From Verrucomicrobiaceae bacterium (GTDB taxonomy: Bacteria; Verrucomicrobiota; Verrucomicrobiia; Verrucomicrobiales; Verrucomicrobiaceae), in the NCBI GenBank assembly GCA_027490195.1, contig JAIXYN010000069.1, positions 62,001 through 126,000 on the forward strand: a stretch of DNA of 64,000 bases, given 5' to 3'. The position numbers and the translations under genes were made by a program. The notes beneath the pieces were generated by a model. It worked only from the letters and a program-made list of their open reading frames with translations. It made no database searches and had not been told where the DNA came from. This document shows, in pieces, positions 49,836 to 58,706 of the stretch (position 1 is the first letter of the stretch; every line of letters begins with the position of its first letter).

Positions 49836-51467
49836 TTACTCTGCCTTTTTTTTACCTGCGCCAGGCTTCTTCGGCCCATTCAGCGGCTTGTCGGGATCAT
49901 ACTTCGGATTGCGTTCGGGAATCTGGGCACCGGTGTCTTTGAGCCAGGTATTGAGTTTGTCGCGCAATTGCATGGCGCGCACGGAGTCAAAGGGGGCGCG
50001 GTTGTCCGCTTCACCTGCGTCGAGTTTCAAATTGTAGAGTTCCACGTGGTTGTCCTCATGGAATTGGATGAGCTTCCAGTCGCCTTCGCGGATGGCACTG
50101 TAAGGCGTGGCGCTGCCCGGATGGTAATGCGGGTAGTGCCAGTAGATGGCATCACGCACGAGGGTGTCTGTGGCTGCAAGTAGCGGCAAAAGAGACTCGC
50201 CATCGACGATCTGATCTTTCTTGAGGGGCGTTTGCGTGGCGGCAAGCAGCGTAGGAACGTGATCGTAGGTGATCACGGGCACATCGCAGGTGCTACCGGG
50301 TTTTACCACGCTAGGCCAGGAAACGATGAGAGGAATGTGGACGCCGCCTTCATACGCACTGCCTTTGCCAAGACGTGCCGGGCTGTTGTCGGTGGGGCCG
50401 CGTGACCAGCCTTTCGGATTGACCATGCCGCTGAGGCCGCCGTTGTCGCTGGTGAAAATGAAGATCGTGTTTTCGGCCAGCTTCAGTTCGTTGAGCTTGG
50501 CGCGCAGCTTGCCCACGCTGTCGTCCACGCTCTCCACCAGCGCGGCATACACAGGGTTGCTGTGGCCGCCGACGGCTTTCTTGGCCTGATACTTGGCGAT
50601 GACTTCCGGTTTGCCCATGATGGGCGTGTGGACGCCATAGTGCGGGAGATAGATGTAGAAAGGTTTCTCCTTGTTCTTGTCGATGAATTTGACCGCTTCA
50701 TCAGCGAGGCGGTCGCTCAGGAATTCATCCTTGGGGCCATCGGGCAGGGTGGCGATCTTGTAAGGCGAGAAGTAGCTCGGTGGCGAGCCTCCGCTTGTGC
50801 CGCCGATGTTCACATCAAAGCCATGTTTGGTGGGATAAAACTCCTCGTCACCGAGATGCCATTTGCCGATGCTGGCCGTGGCATAGCCGCGAGTTTTGAG
50901 CCGTTCGGCGAGTGTTTCCTCCTCTAGCGGCAGTTGCATCGTCCAATTCGGGATGAGCAGACGTCCATTGCTCGGCACATGCCCTGCGATCCAGTCCGTG
51001 ATGTGCAAACGGGCAGGCGCTTTGCCCGTCATCATGGCCGCACGGGTGGGAGAACACACGGTGCATGCTGAGTAGGCCTGCGTGAAGCGCATGCCATCCT
51101 GTGCGAGTTTATCGATGTTTGGTGTTTCGTAGTATTTGGAGCCGTAGCAGCCAAGATCCGTCCATCCCATGTCATCAATGAGCATGACGATGATGTTTGG
51201 TGGTGGTCCCGCTGGCAGTTGCGGAACCACGGGCACCTTGACCGGCGGCGGCTGGATGGCTGGTAATTGGGCGGGCGGTGTTGGTTCAGCAGCTGGGGTG
51301 GATGCAGCTGCTGCTCCCGGCACGGTGGGTTGTGTAACCTGGGGAGTCGGGTTCGGGGAAGCGGGTGAGGTCGGAGTTTCTGGCACCGCTGGCGCTGGAT
51401 TGACCGCTGGAGTTTGGGCGGTCAAAAGACCTGCTATGCAAAGGAAAGGAGCGAGAAAACGGTGCAT
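49836..51467 (-). CDS. secreted sulfatase with Pro/Ala-rich N-terminal linker
   Basis: 543 residues. A signal peptide (MHRFLAPFLCIAGLLTAQ) is followed by about 70 residues dominated by Pro, Ala, Thr and Val, then the sulfatase domain from residue about 90: NIIVMLIDDMGWTDLGCYG, C138-S-P140-T-R142 (the formylglycine site), GKWHLGDEEFYPTKHGFD, and FIFTSDNGG. The C-terminal subdomain includes AIREGDWKLIQF and a Lys/Pro-rich tail. The linker suggests a protein held at a distance from the membrane or cell wall. It belongs to the arylsulfatase A-like group, and the activity should be exo-sulfatase. A Gfo/Idh/MocA gene lies downstream. Confidence 0.92.
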   Translation of the reverse strand: MHRFLAPFLCIAGLLTAQTPAVNPAPAVPETPTSPASPNPTPQVTQPTVPGAAAASTPAAEPTPPAQLPAIQPPPVKVPVVPQLPAGPPPNIIVMLIDDMGWTDLGCYGSKYYETPNIDKLAQDGMRFTQAYSACTVCSPTRAAMMTGKAPARLHITDWIAGHVPSNGRLLIPNWTMQLPLEEETLAERLKTRGYATASIGKWHLGDEEFYPTKHGFDVNIGGTSGGSPPSYFSPYKIATLPDGPKDEFLSDRLADEAVKFIDKNKEKPFYIYLPHYGVHTPIMGKPEVIAKYQAKKAVGGHSNPVYAALVESVDDSVGKLRAKLNELKLAENTIFIFTSDNGGLSGMVNPKGWSRGPTDNSPARLGKGSAYEGGVHIPLIVSWPSVVKPGSTCDVPVITYDHVPTLLAATQTPLKKDQIVDGESLLPLLAATDTLVRDAIYWHYPHYHPGSATPYSAIREGDWKLIQFHEDNHVELYNLKLDAGEADNRAPFDSVRAMQLRDKLNTWLKDTGAQIPERNPKYDPDKPLNGPKKPGAGKKKAE

Positions 51468-51633
51468 AAAAAGACGGCGGGGAATGAAATGAGACGCTGT
51501 CTCATCTTGTGTGGGATTACAAGAGTTTATGTGGATTCAAAGAGAGATTTCGCGGCGAAGAGGTCAAGGAGTGACTCCTGTCCGACTCCCATGCACTGCG
51601 CTCTTAATGCAGAGTTAAAAGGCAAAAGTAGAC

Positions 51634-51960
51634 CTATCTTACTTCGACAATTCTTTGATCCGTCAATGCGGTTTCGATGGAAGGCCAGATTTGTTCGAGC
51701 TTGGTCAGCAAGTGTTGAGTTCGGCAGTTGCCAAGACGGAGCCACAGCAGCTTGCCCTGTTCGTCAGGTCGTGTCGCCAGAATGAAAAAATCTTCGTCTT
51801 TGGAAACGACGACTCGACTTTCAGCGAGAGCCTCAGCCCAGATCTGGCGATCATCGGTCTGTCCTTGCCCGCGATCCAAGACATGCACGGCATCATGCCC
51901 TCTGGCACTCAGCCAGCGTGCGAGGGCTGCGGGCAGCTGATTGTCCACCAGGAATTTCAC
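51634..51960 (-). CDS. DUF5615 PIN-like toxin candidate
   Basis: A 108-residue protein with the DUF5615 pattern: MKFLVDNQLPAALARWL, HDAVHVLDRG, DDRQIWAEAL and VVVSKDEDFFIL, with acidic residues in the order seen in PIN-like nucleases (Asp6, Asp near 30, and the two Asp of DEDF). The start is GTG at 51960, overlapping the stop of the DUF433 gene (GTGA). DUF433-DUF5615 pairs are a common toxin-antitoxin type in Cyanobacteria and others. The nuclease activity of this member is inferred. Confidence 0.82.
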   Translation of the reverse strand: MKFLVDNQLPAALARWLSARGHDAVHVLDRGQGQTDDRQIWAEALAESRVVVSKDEDFFILATRPDEQGKLLWLRLGNCRTQHLLTKLEQIWPSIETALTDQRIVEVR

Positions 51961-52184
51961 GCGGCGATGGCCAGAACCGTATGATCCGTCTGTCTTGCCG
52001 CATAGGTGAGAGCGGCTTTGATATCGTCAGCTTCCAAAAAGTCGTAGTCCTGCAGAATCTCTTCGTGACTGGCGCCCGCAGCGATCAGTTCGAGAATGTC
52101 ACTGACTCGGATGCGATAGCCGCGGATGCAAGGACGTCCGCCACATTTTCCGGCTTCAATGGTGATGCGATCCAGCAGGTTCAT
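51957..52184 (-). CDS. DUF433 antitoxin-like protein
   Basis: 75 residues. The family pattern is complete: LLDRITIEAGKCGGRPCIRG, then YRIRVSDILELIAAGASHEEILQDYDFLEADDIKAALTYAA in the helical part. DUF433 proteins are small wHTH-like DNA binders that usually accompany DUF5615 PIN-like toxins; here the toxin gene follows with a four-base overlap. It probably binds and represses its own promoter, which should lie in the 69-base gap after the sulfatase gene. Confidence 0.88.
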   Translation of the reverse strand: MNLLDRITIEAGKCGGRPCIRGYRIRVSDILELIAAGASHEEILQDYDFLEADDIKAALTYAARQTDHTVLAIAA

Positions 52185-52253
52185 GACGGAAGATTGTCCA
52201 TGGAGCCACGAGAGTCAAGACAGCGAAGCCTCCTTGACCACGTATCTAGCGCT

Positions 52254-53729
52254 TCACCGGATCTTCGCATCCGGTAGCGCGCTCTTCACGCCTTCATCCA
52301 GCGGCATCTTGTCAGTCTCCGCATCGAGGCCAGTGGCGAGCATGAGCTTGGCGAGTTCGGCTTGAAGTTTAAGGATGAACTGGGCGTGCTCAGGTTTGTT
52401 GATGAGGTTGGTGGTTTCACCCGGATCGTTTTTCAAATCGTAGAGCTCGGCCATGTGCTTGTCGGGGCTGCCATCACCATGAGGGTAGTGGATGTACTTC
52501 CAGTCGTTGGTACGCACGGCGCGGACATTCGGCGTGTAGGGGAACTGCTTCTCGTAGTTGTAGTGGTAGAACCAGCTTTGACGCCAGTCAGGATCGCCGG
52601 TTTGCACGAGCTTCACGAATGATTTGCCGTGAATGTTTTCCAAGGGCGGCGCTCCGCAGAGCGCGAGGAGGCTGGGAGCCACATCGATGGTCAGCACCTG
52701 CTGAGAGATGATCTTGCTCTCTTTGGTGAGCTGCGGGGCCCGCACGATGAGCGGGATGCGCAGGCTCGGCTCATGCGCGGTGCGTTTGTCCACCATGCCG
52801 TCTTCACCTTCGAGCAGGCCGTTGTCGCCCATGAAGACGATGATGGTGTTGTCGAGTTGCTTCGTTTCCTCCAGCCAGGCGCGCACGCGGGCCACGCTGT
52901 CATCCACGCTCAGGATGGTGCCCCAGTAGCCGTGCACCATGTTTTCGAAATCTTTGACGGCGGCGGGGCTGTCATCGGGGAATTTTTTGCGCCACTCAAA
53001 CAGCGGGCCGTAAATGCCATGCCAGGTGTAGAGGCGCTGTTTGATCCACGCGGGCTTGTCATCCAGCATGAAGGCCGTGGCCGGGTAGGGGACACGCACA
53101 TCATCAAAGCTATGCTCATACTTTGGCTCGGGTGTGTAGAAGCTGTGCGGGGCCTTGTGGCCAATGCAGGCGCACCATGGTTTGTCGCCGCTCTGCTGCT
53201 TGAGCCAGGCCATGGCGAGATCCGTGACGACGTTGGTGTAGTAGCCTTTGATGACCTCGCCCTTTTTGCCGTTGAGGTTCCACTCGGTGTCGAAGTATTT
53301 GCCCTGGCCCTTGTGCGTCACGAAGGTGTCGTAGCCGGGGCGGGGATCGTCATTCTCTTCGCCCATGTGGTATTTGCCAAAGTAGGCGGTGGCGTAGCCG
53401 GCATCATGCAGCACGGAGGGAAAACTGCGCAGCGTGGCCGGGTATTCGGTGAAGTTGTTGGTGACGCCGTGTGCATGGGCATACAGACCGCTGAGGATGG
53501 AGCCGCGGCTAGGCGAGCACAGCGAGGTGGTGCAGAACGTATTGGCAAAGCGCACGCCCTCCTGCGCGAGGCGGTCGATGTTCGGCGTCTTCACGTGCTT
53601 TGAACCGTAACATCCGAGGGCATCCGGGCGCAGGTCATCGCAGAGGATGAAAAGGACGTTGGGCTGCGCCGCGAATGATGACTGCAGCAGGATGAATGAA
53701 GATAACAGGAGGGCGAAGAGGCGGATCAT
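52254..53729 (-). CDS. secreted sulfatase, iduronate-2-sulfatase-like
   Basis: 491 residues with a signal peptide ([20 protein letters not shown]). The sulfatase core starts at [19 protein letters not shown], with C71-S-P73-S-R75 as the formylglycine site, [24 protein letters not shown] and [13 protein letters not shown]. The CDDLRPDLG-type entry, the GKYH/H-K-PH motifs and the size match the iduronate-2-sulfatase group (S1_7-like). It would remove sulfate from glycosaminoglycan- or fucan-like polymers. It is divergent from the Tat-type oxidoreductase gene at 53814, with 84 bases between. Confidence 0.92.
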   Translation of the reverse strand: MIRLFALLLSSFILLQSSFAAQPNVLFILCDDLRPDALGCYGSKHVKTPNIDRLAQEGVRFANTFCTTSLCSPSRGSILSGLYAHAHGVTNNFTEYPATLRSFPSVLHDAGYATAYFGKYHMGEENDDPRPGYDTFVTHKGQGKYFDTEWNLNGKKGEVIKGYYTNVVTDLAMAWLKQQSGDKPWCACIGHKAPHSFYTPEPKYEHSFDDVRVPYPATAFMLDDKPAWIKQRLYTWHGIYGPLFEWRKKFPDDSPAAVKDFENMVHGYWGTILSVDDSVARVRAWLEETKQLDNTIIVFMGDNGLLEGEDGMVDKRTAHEPSLRIPLIVRAPQLTKESKIISQQVLTIDVAPSLLALCGAPPLENIHGKSFVKLVQTGDPDWRQSWFYHYNYEKQFPYTPNVRAVRTNDWKYIHYPHGDGSPDKHMAELYDLKNDPGETTNLINKPEHAQFILKLQAELAKLMLATGLDAETDKMPLDEGVKSALPDAKIR

Positions 53730-53813
53730 GGTCGGGAGTCTGCCAACGATGGAATACTGTTGTCTCTGTCAAAAAGGAAAGGCTGCGTCGTGGGTGACGT
53801 TCTCCTTTACGCC

Positions 53814-55328
53814 ATGATCCAACGCCGATCCTTCCTCAAACAGTCCGCCGCCGCTTCTGCTGGCGTGTTCTACATCGCCAAAACCTCCTGGGCCCAGAAA
53901 AGTCCGGGAGATACCATCAACGTGGCCGTCATCGGCTTCGGCGGGCGTGGCGGCTCGCACATCAGCGGCTACAACAAGCTGAACAAAGACGGTGCCGGCG
54001 TGCGGGTTGCGGCACTTTGTGACGTTGACAGCAAGACGCTCGCCAAGGGACTGAAGTCCTACGACCAAGAAAAAATCAAAGTCACCGGTTATTCCGATCT
54101 GCGGAAGCTTCTGGATAACAAGGATATCGACGCGGTGAGCATCGCCACGCCGAACCACTGGCATGCACTGTCCACGATCTGGGCCGTGCAGGCCGGCAAG
54201 GATGTGTATGTCGAGAAGCCCGTGTCCCACTGCGTGTGGGAAGGCCGGCAGATGGTCAAGGCTGCGCGCAAGTATGGCAAGATCGTGCAGACTGGCACGC
54301 AGTCGCGATCGAGCCGCAAGGGCATCGGCGATGCCGTGAAGTACGTGCAGGAGGGAAACCTTGGGAAAATCCTGCTCTCACGCGGCTTGTGCTACAAGCG
54401 CCGCCCCAGCATTGGCAAGGCCGAGGGTGAGCAGCCGATTCCTGATTCCATCGAATACGATCTCTGGTGCGGTCCCGGCCCGAAAGGCCCGCTCACGCGC
54501 AAGAGACTGCACTATGACTGGCACTGGACCTGGGCCTACGGCAACGGCGATCTCGGCAACCAAGGCATCCACCAGATGGACATTGCCCGCTGGTTCCTTG
54601 GCGAGATGGAATTGTCACCCAGCGTGTGGAGTGTGGGCGGTCGTCTTGGGTATGAAGATGATGGCGAAACTGCCAACACCCAGATCATTTATCACGGCTA
54701 CGAAAAGGCACCCCTCATCTTTGAAGTGCGCGGCCTGCCTGACGCGAAGGACGGCAAAAACATGGACAAGCTCATGCAGACCAGCAAGGGCGTGAAGTTT
54801 CAGCCTCTTCCCGGCAAGGATGGCAAAGAAGGTGTGACCGGTGCAGGCGTCGGCGTCATCGTTGAATGCGAAGGTGGCACCGTCGTTGTGTCGAGCTACT
54901 CGAACAGCACCGTCTTCGACAAGGAAGGCAAGGAGGTGAAGAAGTTCGAAGGCAGTGAAGACCACTTCAAAAACTTCATCAACGCCTGTCGCAGCCGCCG
55001 GGTGGATGATTTAAATGCCGACATCCTCGAAGGCCACCTCTCCAGCGCACTCTGTCACACCGGCAACATCAGCTACCGTCTTGGCAAAAAGCAAAAGCCC
55101 GAGGAGATTCTCGAACAGATCAAAGGCAGCAACCTGGGCACCGAAAGCTTCGAGCGCATGAAGGAGCACCTCGGCAAAAACGAAGTCGATCTCATCAAAG
55201 ACCAGCTCACCCTCGGCCCCGTCCTCAAAATGGATGGTAAAACCGAGCGCTTCATCGATCAAGACGCCGCCAACGCCATGCTCAAGGACAAGTATCGTCC
55301 TCCATTCGTTGTGCCTGATGAAGTTTGA
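53814..55328 (+). CDS. Tat-exported Gfo/Idh/MocA-family oxidoreductase
   Basis: 504 residues. The leader is IQRRSFLKQSAAASAGVFYI with the RR motif, and the Rossmann entry is NVAVIGFGGRGGSHI. EKP appears in DVYVEKPVSHCVWEG, and the substrate helix is NGDLGNQGIHQMDIARWFLG, with the conserved His. A C-terminal region of about 90 residues beyond the usual fold contains helical segments (EEILEQIKGSNLG, FERMKEHLG). The ATG at 53814 gives the shortest leader with intact RR; upstream in-frame residues would bury it. It probably acts in the periplasm on a sugar that is desulfated by the neighbouring sulfatases. Confidence 0.9.
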   Translation: MIQRRSFLKQSAAASAGVFYIAKTSWAQKSPGDTINVAVIGFGGRGGSHISGYNKLNKDGAGVRVAALCDVDSKTLAKGLKSYDQEKIKVTGYSDLRKLLDNKDIDAVSIATPNHWHALSTIWAVQAGKDVYVEKPVSHCVWEGRQMVKAARKYGKIVQTGTQSRSSRKGIGDAVKYVQEGNLGKILLSRGLCYKRRPSIGKAEGEQPIPDSIEYDLWCGPGPKGPLTRKRLHYDWHWTWAYGNGDLGNQGIHQMDIARWFLGEMELSPSVWSVGGRLGYEDDGETANTQIIYHGYEKAPLIFEVRGLPDAKDGKNMDKLMQTSKGVKFQPLPGKDGKEGVTGAGVGVIVECEGGTVVVSSYSNSTVFDKEGKEVKKFEGSEDHFKNFINACRSRRVDDLNADILEGHLSSALCHTGNISYRLGKKQKPEEILEQIKGSNLGTESFERMKEHLGKNEVDLIKDQLTLGPVLKMDGKTERFIDQDAANAMLKDKYRPPFVVPDEV

Positions 55329-55359
55329 TCTGGCAGGGTGCAAGAAAACCGCCATTCCA

Positions 55360-57297
55360 TCAGCCAGCGCTACTTGGAGGCAGCTTAATAGGCGCATGGA
55401 ATGGCGGAGCACCTGACACGTGCATCTTGCGTTGATACAGCTTGCCGCGACTGATGACATACAAGGTGTCGAAATTCTCGCCGCCAAAGCAGACGTTACT
55501 GACGGCTTGGTTGCCTGGAATCGGTAGAATGGCGCGCACGCGGCCGTTGCGATCCAGTACCTGAATTCCCATGTTTGTGGCGACATAGAGCCTCCCATCA
55601 CGATCAAAGCAGATGTTGCCAGTGTCAGGGGTTCCGGAGTCGACCGGGACGTGCAGCCAGTAGAAACGTTGAGGATTCTCCACGGTGCCGTCAGCTTTGA
55701 TTTTGCAGATGTATCCCCAGTGTGAATCGCGGAACATCACGGCAAGCCAAAGTCCATCGGGGGAGAGCGCAATGCCGCTTGCGCCATTGGGGATAGAACC
55801 GATCTCGATCTTGTCCCCGTGGGGTCGGATGAGCCAGAGGCGGCTTCCTGATCGGGAGTCTCCATGCGAATCAACCCCATAGATGGCTCCGGTGTTCGTT
55901 ATCGCAAAGCTGCTGGGGGAAGGACCCAGTTCGACAAACGACAAAGGCGCTGCCTTGGAGGCATCAGGCAGCTCACGGCTGCGTTTCGACGCGTTAAGCA
56001 ATCGATCAATGCTATAATTGGCAATGGCAGATACCCGCTGGATGAAACACGTTCCATCCGCCCCGAAAGCCATTTTTGTGAGCAAGGTTAAGTGATGGGT
56101 CTTTTCTGTGCCCTTGGACTCATCTGTGGCGATGCGTTTTCCATGGGAGTCAAATTCCATCCGGGTCACTTTGCCTTCCCTGGCAGTGGCGGCATAAACT
56201 TTGCCGTCGAGGCCGATTTTGAACAACTCGCTTGCCTCGCCGCCATTGAAGAAGATCTCGCCTTGTGGATTCGCGGCAAGTGTATCCCATAGAGAACCCT
56301 GCTCGACCTTCGCAAGTTTCCATCCTTCCCCTGGCTCAAGGATTGCCTTGAGAAACGTGTTCTGGCTCTCTCCGGCTTTCAGCGGCTTGGGCCAGTCTTT
56401 CCATAGAAAGCGCATCGCGTCTGGAAAGATTGCGGTCGCATGTCTTCCACTGTGCGTTCCGGTGCCCCAGATGTGCTGGTGCTCATATCCGGCAAACTCC
56501 AGCGCACGTTCGAGAGTTTGATTGCTCATCCACCAGTCGCCTACCTCCGGGCCTCCGCCCCATTGGTCATTCTCACCATCCTGTTGGAAGATGCGCAGCG
56601 GTTTCGGCTCGGTCTTGCGCACAAGCACCGGATAGGCGTCGCCACCGCGCATTCCGACAAATGTGCCGATGGCGGAGAACACGCGCCGGAAAAGATCAGG
56701 CCGTTCCCAGGCGAGCGTGAACGCCGCGATCCCACCCGTGCTGCCACCACCGGCGCAGCGGTCGTTAGGATCAGTGGAGAGCCTGATTGGCAGGCCATCA
56801 GGGGTCTTTAACTTTTCGATCTCGGGAAAGATTTCCTCGGTAATGCAGCGTGCAAGCGAGTCATTAAGACTGTCAAATTCGAGGCTGCGATTGAAGCGTG
56901 GGTTTTCCTTCTCATTCATCGACGCGACTGTGCCCGGCGAAACGCCGATGGCGATGGTCACGGGCATCTCTCCCTTGTGTATCAAGTTATCGAATACAAC
57001 CGGCACACCAAAGCCGAGTGCATCAAGGCCCACATACACGCAGGCAGGCTTGTCACCCTTGTACTGTGCCGGGACATAGACTGTGATGGTGCGGCTGGTG
57101 CCTGGAAACACTTTTGAAGTTTCAAACTTGAAGGAGAATGTTTTTCCCTCCGGCACGCCCGGCTGTGGCTTTGAGTCAGGACCGGGTTCGTAATTGTCGA
57201 TTTCGGCGAGTGATTGTCGTGGCGATTGGGCGTTCACGACCAACGTGCCAAATACGGCGAAAACGAAAACGGCGATATGCAAAGAGTGATAATGCAT
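55360..57297 (-). CDS. secreted fusion: CE1-type esterase + SMP-30/gluconolactonase-like propeller
   Basis: 645 residues with a signal peptide (MHYHSLHIAVFVFAVFGTLVVNA). Residues about 40-320 are an alpha/beta-hydrolase of the esterase D / feruloyl esterase type: KTFSFKFETSKVFPGTSRTITVYVPAQY, nucleophile Ser in CAGGGSTGGIAAF, an Asp region in DGENDQWGGG, and His in GTGTHSGRHA. Residues about 330-640 are a six-bladed SMP-30-like propeller (GEIFFNGGEASELFKI, GTCFIQRVSAI, GIALSPDGLWLAVM, GNICFDRDGRLYVATNMG). The pairing suggests cleavage of an ester followed by lactone hydrolysis or binding. A 12-bp inverted repeat with a 35-base loop (55349-55360 / 55396-55407) spans the 3' end. Confidence 0.85.
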   Translation of the reverse strand: MHYHSLHIAVFVFAVFGTLVVNAQSPRQSLAEIDNYEPGPDSKPQPGVPEGKTFSFKFETSKVFPGTSRTITVYVPAQYKGDKPACVYVGLDALGFGVPVVFDNLIHKGEMPVTIAIGVSPGTVASMNEKENPRFNRSLEFDSLNDSLARCITEEIFPEIEKLKTPDGLPIRLSTDPNDRCAGGGSTGGIAAFTLAWERPDLFRRVFSAIGTFVGMRGGDAYPVLVRKTEPKPLRIFQQDGENDQWGGGPEVGDWWMSNQTLERALEFAGYEHQHIWGTGTHSGRHATAIFPDAMRFLWKDWPKPLKAGESQNTFLKAILEPGEGWKLAKVEQGSLWDTLAANPQGEIFFNGGEASELFKIGLDGKVYAATAREGKVTRMEFDSHGKRIATDESKGTEKTHHLTLLTKMAFGADGTCFIQRVSAIANYSIDRLLNASKRSRELPDASKAAPLSFVELGPSPSSFAITNTGAIYGVDSHGDSRSGSRLWLIRPHGDKIEIGSIPNGASGIALSPDGLWLAVMFRDSHWGYICKIKADGTVENPQRFYWLHVPVDSGTPDTGNICFDRDGRLYVATNMGIQVLDRNGRVRAILPIPGNQAVSNVCFGGENFDTLYVISRGKLYQRKMHVSGAPPFHAPIKLPPSSAG

Positions 57298-57399
57298 GGG
57301 ATGAGGCTAGCCGCCAGCCAGCTTTGCACAAGTCCACTGATGCAAGGCCTGGTGTTGCCCTTCGCCGTGCCGGATTAGGTGTGATGCAAGCCGCCTGCT

Positions 57400-57609
57400 T
57401 CACGCCGCGCCCAGCATCTCACCATACGAGAAGTCGCAGACGTGCATGCGCACGCGCACGGCTGCGCCTTCTTGAAGGGGAAAATCTGGCAGGTGCTTCT
57501 GAATGGTGCCGAAGATTTCCTTCCCATTCGGCAGCACGGCGTGGCAGGTGCGTGGGCTGAGCACACGACGAATCGTGGCCACGGTTTCAACTCGGTGGGC
57601 GATTTCCAT
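57400..57609 (-). CDS. divergent translation initiation factor IF-1-like protein
   Basis: 69 residues with an OB fold like IF-1: VETVATIRRVLSPRTCHAVL aligns with the first strands, PNGKEIFGTIQKHLPDF with the GHEVLAHISGK region, and EGAAVRVRMHVCDFSYGEML with the PGDRVTVEMSPYDLTRGRI end. Similarity to canonical IF-1 is partial and the usual N-terminal KED/IEV segment is replaced, so it is a diverged paralogue. The ATG at 57609 overlaps the stop of the upstream gene (TGATG). It is the last gene of an operon with ThiD and an S41-like protein. Confidence 0.75.
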   Translation of the reverse strand: MEIAHRVETVATIRRVLSPRTCHAVLPNGKEIFGTIQKHLPDFPLQEGAAVRVRMHVCDFSYGEMLGAA

Positions 57610-58706
57610 CACTTCGTCACGGGAATGGCACGGCGTGCCGGGGGTTCATTGCTGACTGGAGCCTTCTGCTTCCAGTCGATCTTGGCGGATTGAAACAAGG
57701 TGCGCGCCGTGATGAGATCCACCGCGCGCTGAAGAATGGTATCCGAGGGCTTCGGCTCATCCTCCGGCAGGGCCTGACCCGCGGAACGCTTGAGATAGGA
57801 ATCGAGTTCGGGATTGGTGTTGGCCACGAGTGCGGCTTCGTTGAAGCGCGGGCGTGGCTTGTCGATGATGGAGCTTTTGACGTCTGCGGCATCAGTGGCG
57901 TGATACACCTGGCGCTTGAGAGAGGTCGGCATGGAGATCGGAAAATCAGGCTGCAGGCCCTTTTGGAACACGGAGCTGTCGTCCTCCAGCAGCACCTCGG
58001 CGCGGGCAAAGCGGAGGGACCATTCGGCATCCACTGGCACCGTTTCATAGCGCACGGCTCCGCCGCGTGTGGGTGTACCAATCAAGAGGGCCTGCTTCCG
58101 CTGGCGCAGCACGGCGGCCATAGTTTCACCGAGGTTGTTGGCCTCATCATCGACGAGAACGAGCAGTTGCTGAGTCCACACCGGCTCTCGTGAATTCGTT
58201 TCGACTTCGGAGGTCGTCTGCCCCATCTGCTTCATTTTAAAGAGCACATCGCCTTTGGGGACGAAGAGGCTCAGCATGTCCGCCGCGTCATCAAAGTCTC
58301 CTGGCGGAGCCGGACTGCGCAGGTCGAGAATGAGGTGTCCGACCTTCTTGCTCACAAAATCACGCAGATGCTGCTCCAACTCCTTCGTTTCGCGCTGCGT
58401 GAATTCACGCGGACGCAGGTAGCCGATTTGCGGCGTCAGCAGTTCGGCCTGCACACCAGAGAGCGCGCCGGATTTGGCTTCGCTCGTGCGCGGCACCAGT
58501 TCGGCACCGAAATCAAGGCGCTGGAGCAGACCTGAGAGTGCGGCACGGTTCAGCACATCAAAGGTCAGGTCGCTGCTGCGGATGTATTCCTTTTGCAGGA
58601 TGCGAAACGCCGTCTGAATGCCTGCCTGGCTGACATCCTTCGGCTCCGGGCCGCTGGCGGCGAACACGGAGGAGGTGAAGGTCAAAAGAATGGCGAGTCG
58701 TCTCAT
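57609..58706 (-). CDS. secreted peptidase S41-like protein, catalytic serine apparently absent
   Basis: 365 residues with a signal peptide (MRRLAILLTFTSSVFAASG). The core resembles C-terminal processing peptidases (S41): IGYLRPREFTQRETKELEQHL, VGHLILDLRSP, LLVLVDDEANNLGETMAAVLRQRKQALLIGTPTRGGAV. In active enzymes the segment after VDxxT is SASASE with the nucleophile Ser; here it reads EANNLGETM, with no Ser. The Lys of the catalytic pair is also not evident (RGG instead of GK). It may thus be a non-catalytic binding protein. It overlaps thiD by four bases upstream. Confidence 0.72.
   Translation of the reverse strand: MRRLAILLTFTSSVFAASGPEPKDVSQAGIQTAFRILQKEYIRSSDLTFDVLNRAALSGLLQRLDFGAELVPRTSEAKSGALSGVQAELLTPQIGYLRPREFTQRETKELEQHLRDFVSKKVGHLILDLRSPAPPGDFDDAADMLSLFVPKGDVLFKMKQMGQTTSEVETNSREPVWTQQLLVLVDDEANNLGETMAAVLRQRKQALLIGTPTRGGAVRYETVPVDAEWSLRFARAEVLLEDDSSVFQKGLQPDFPISMPTSLKRQVYHATDAADVKSSIIDKPRPRFNEAALVANTNPELDSYLKRSAGQALPEDEPKPSDTILQRAVDLITARTLFQSAKIDWKQKAPVSNEPPARRAIPVTK

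Noticed and set aside
52629-53603. 324-codon plus-strand open frame
   Set aside because: Antisense to the iduronate-2-sulfatase-like gene.
55349-55407. Rho-independent terminator at the convergent gene ends
   Set aside because: The 12-bp inverted repeat is perfect, but the 35-base loop lies partly inside the coding region and no T-run follows, so it is only mentioned under the gene.
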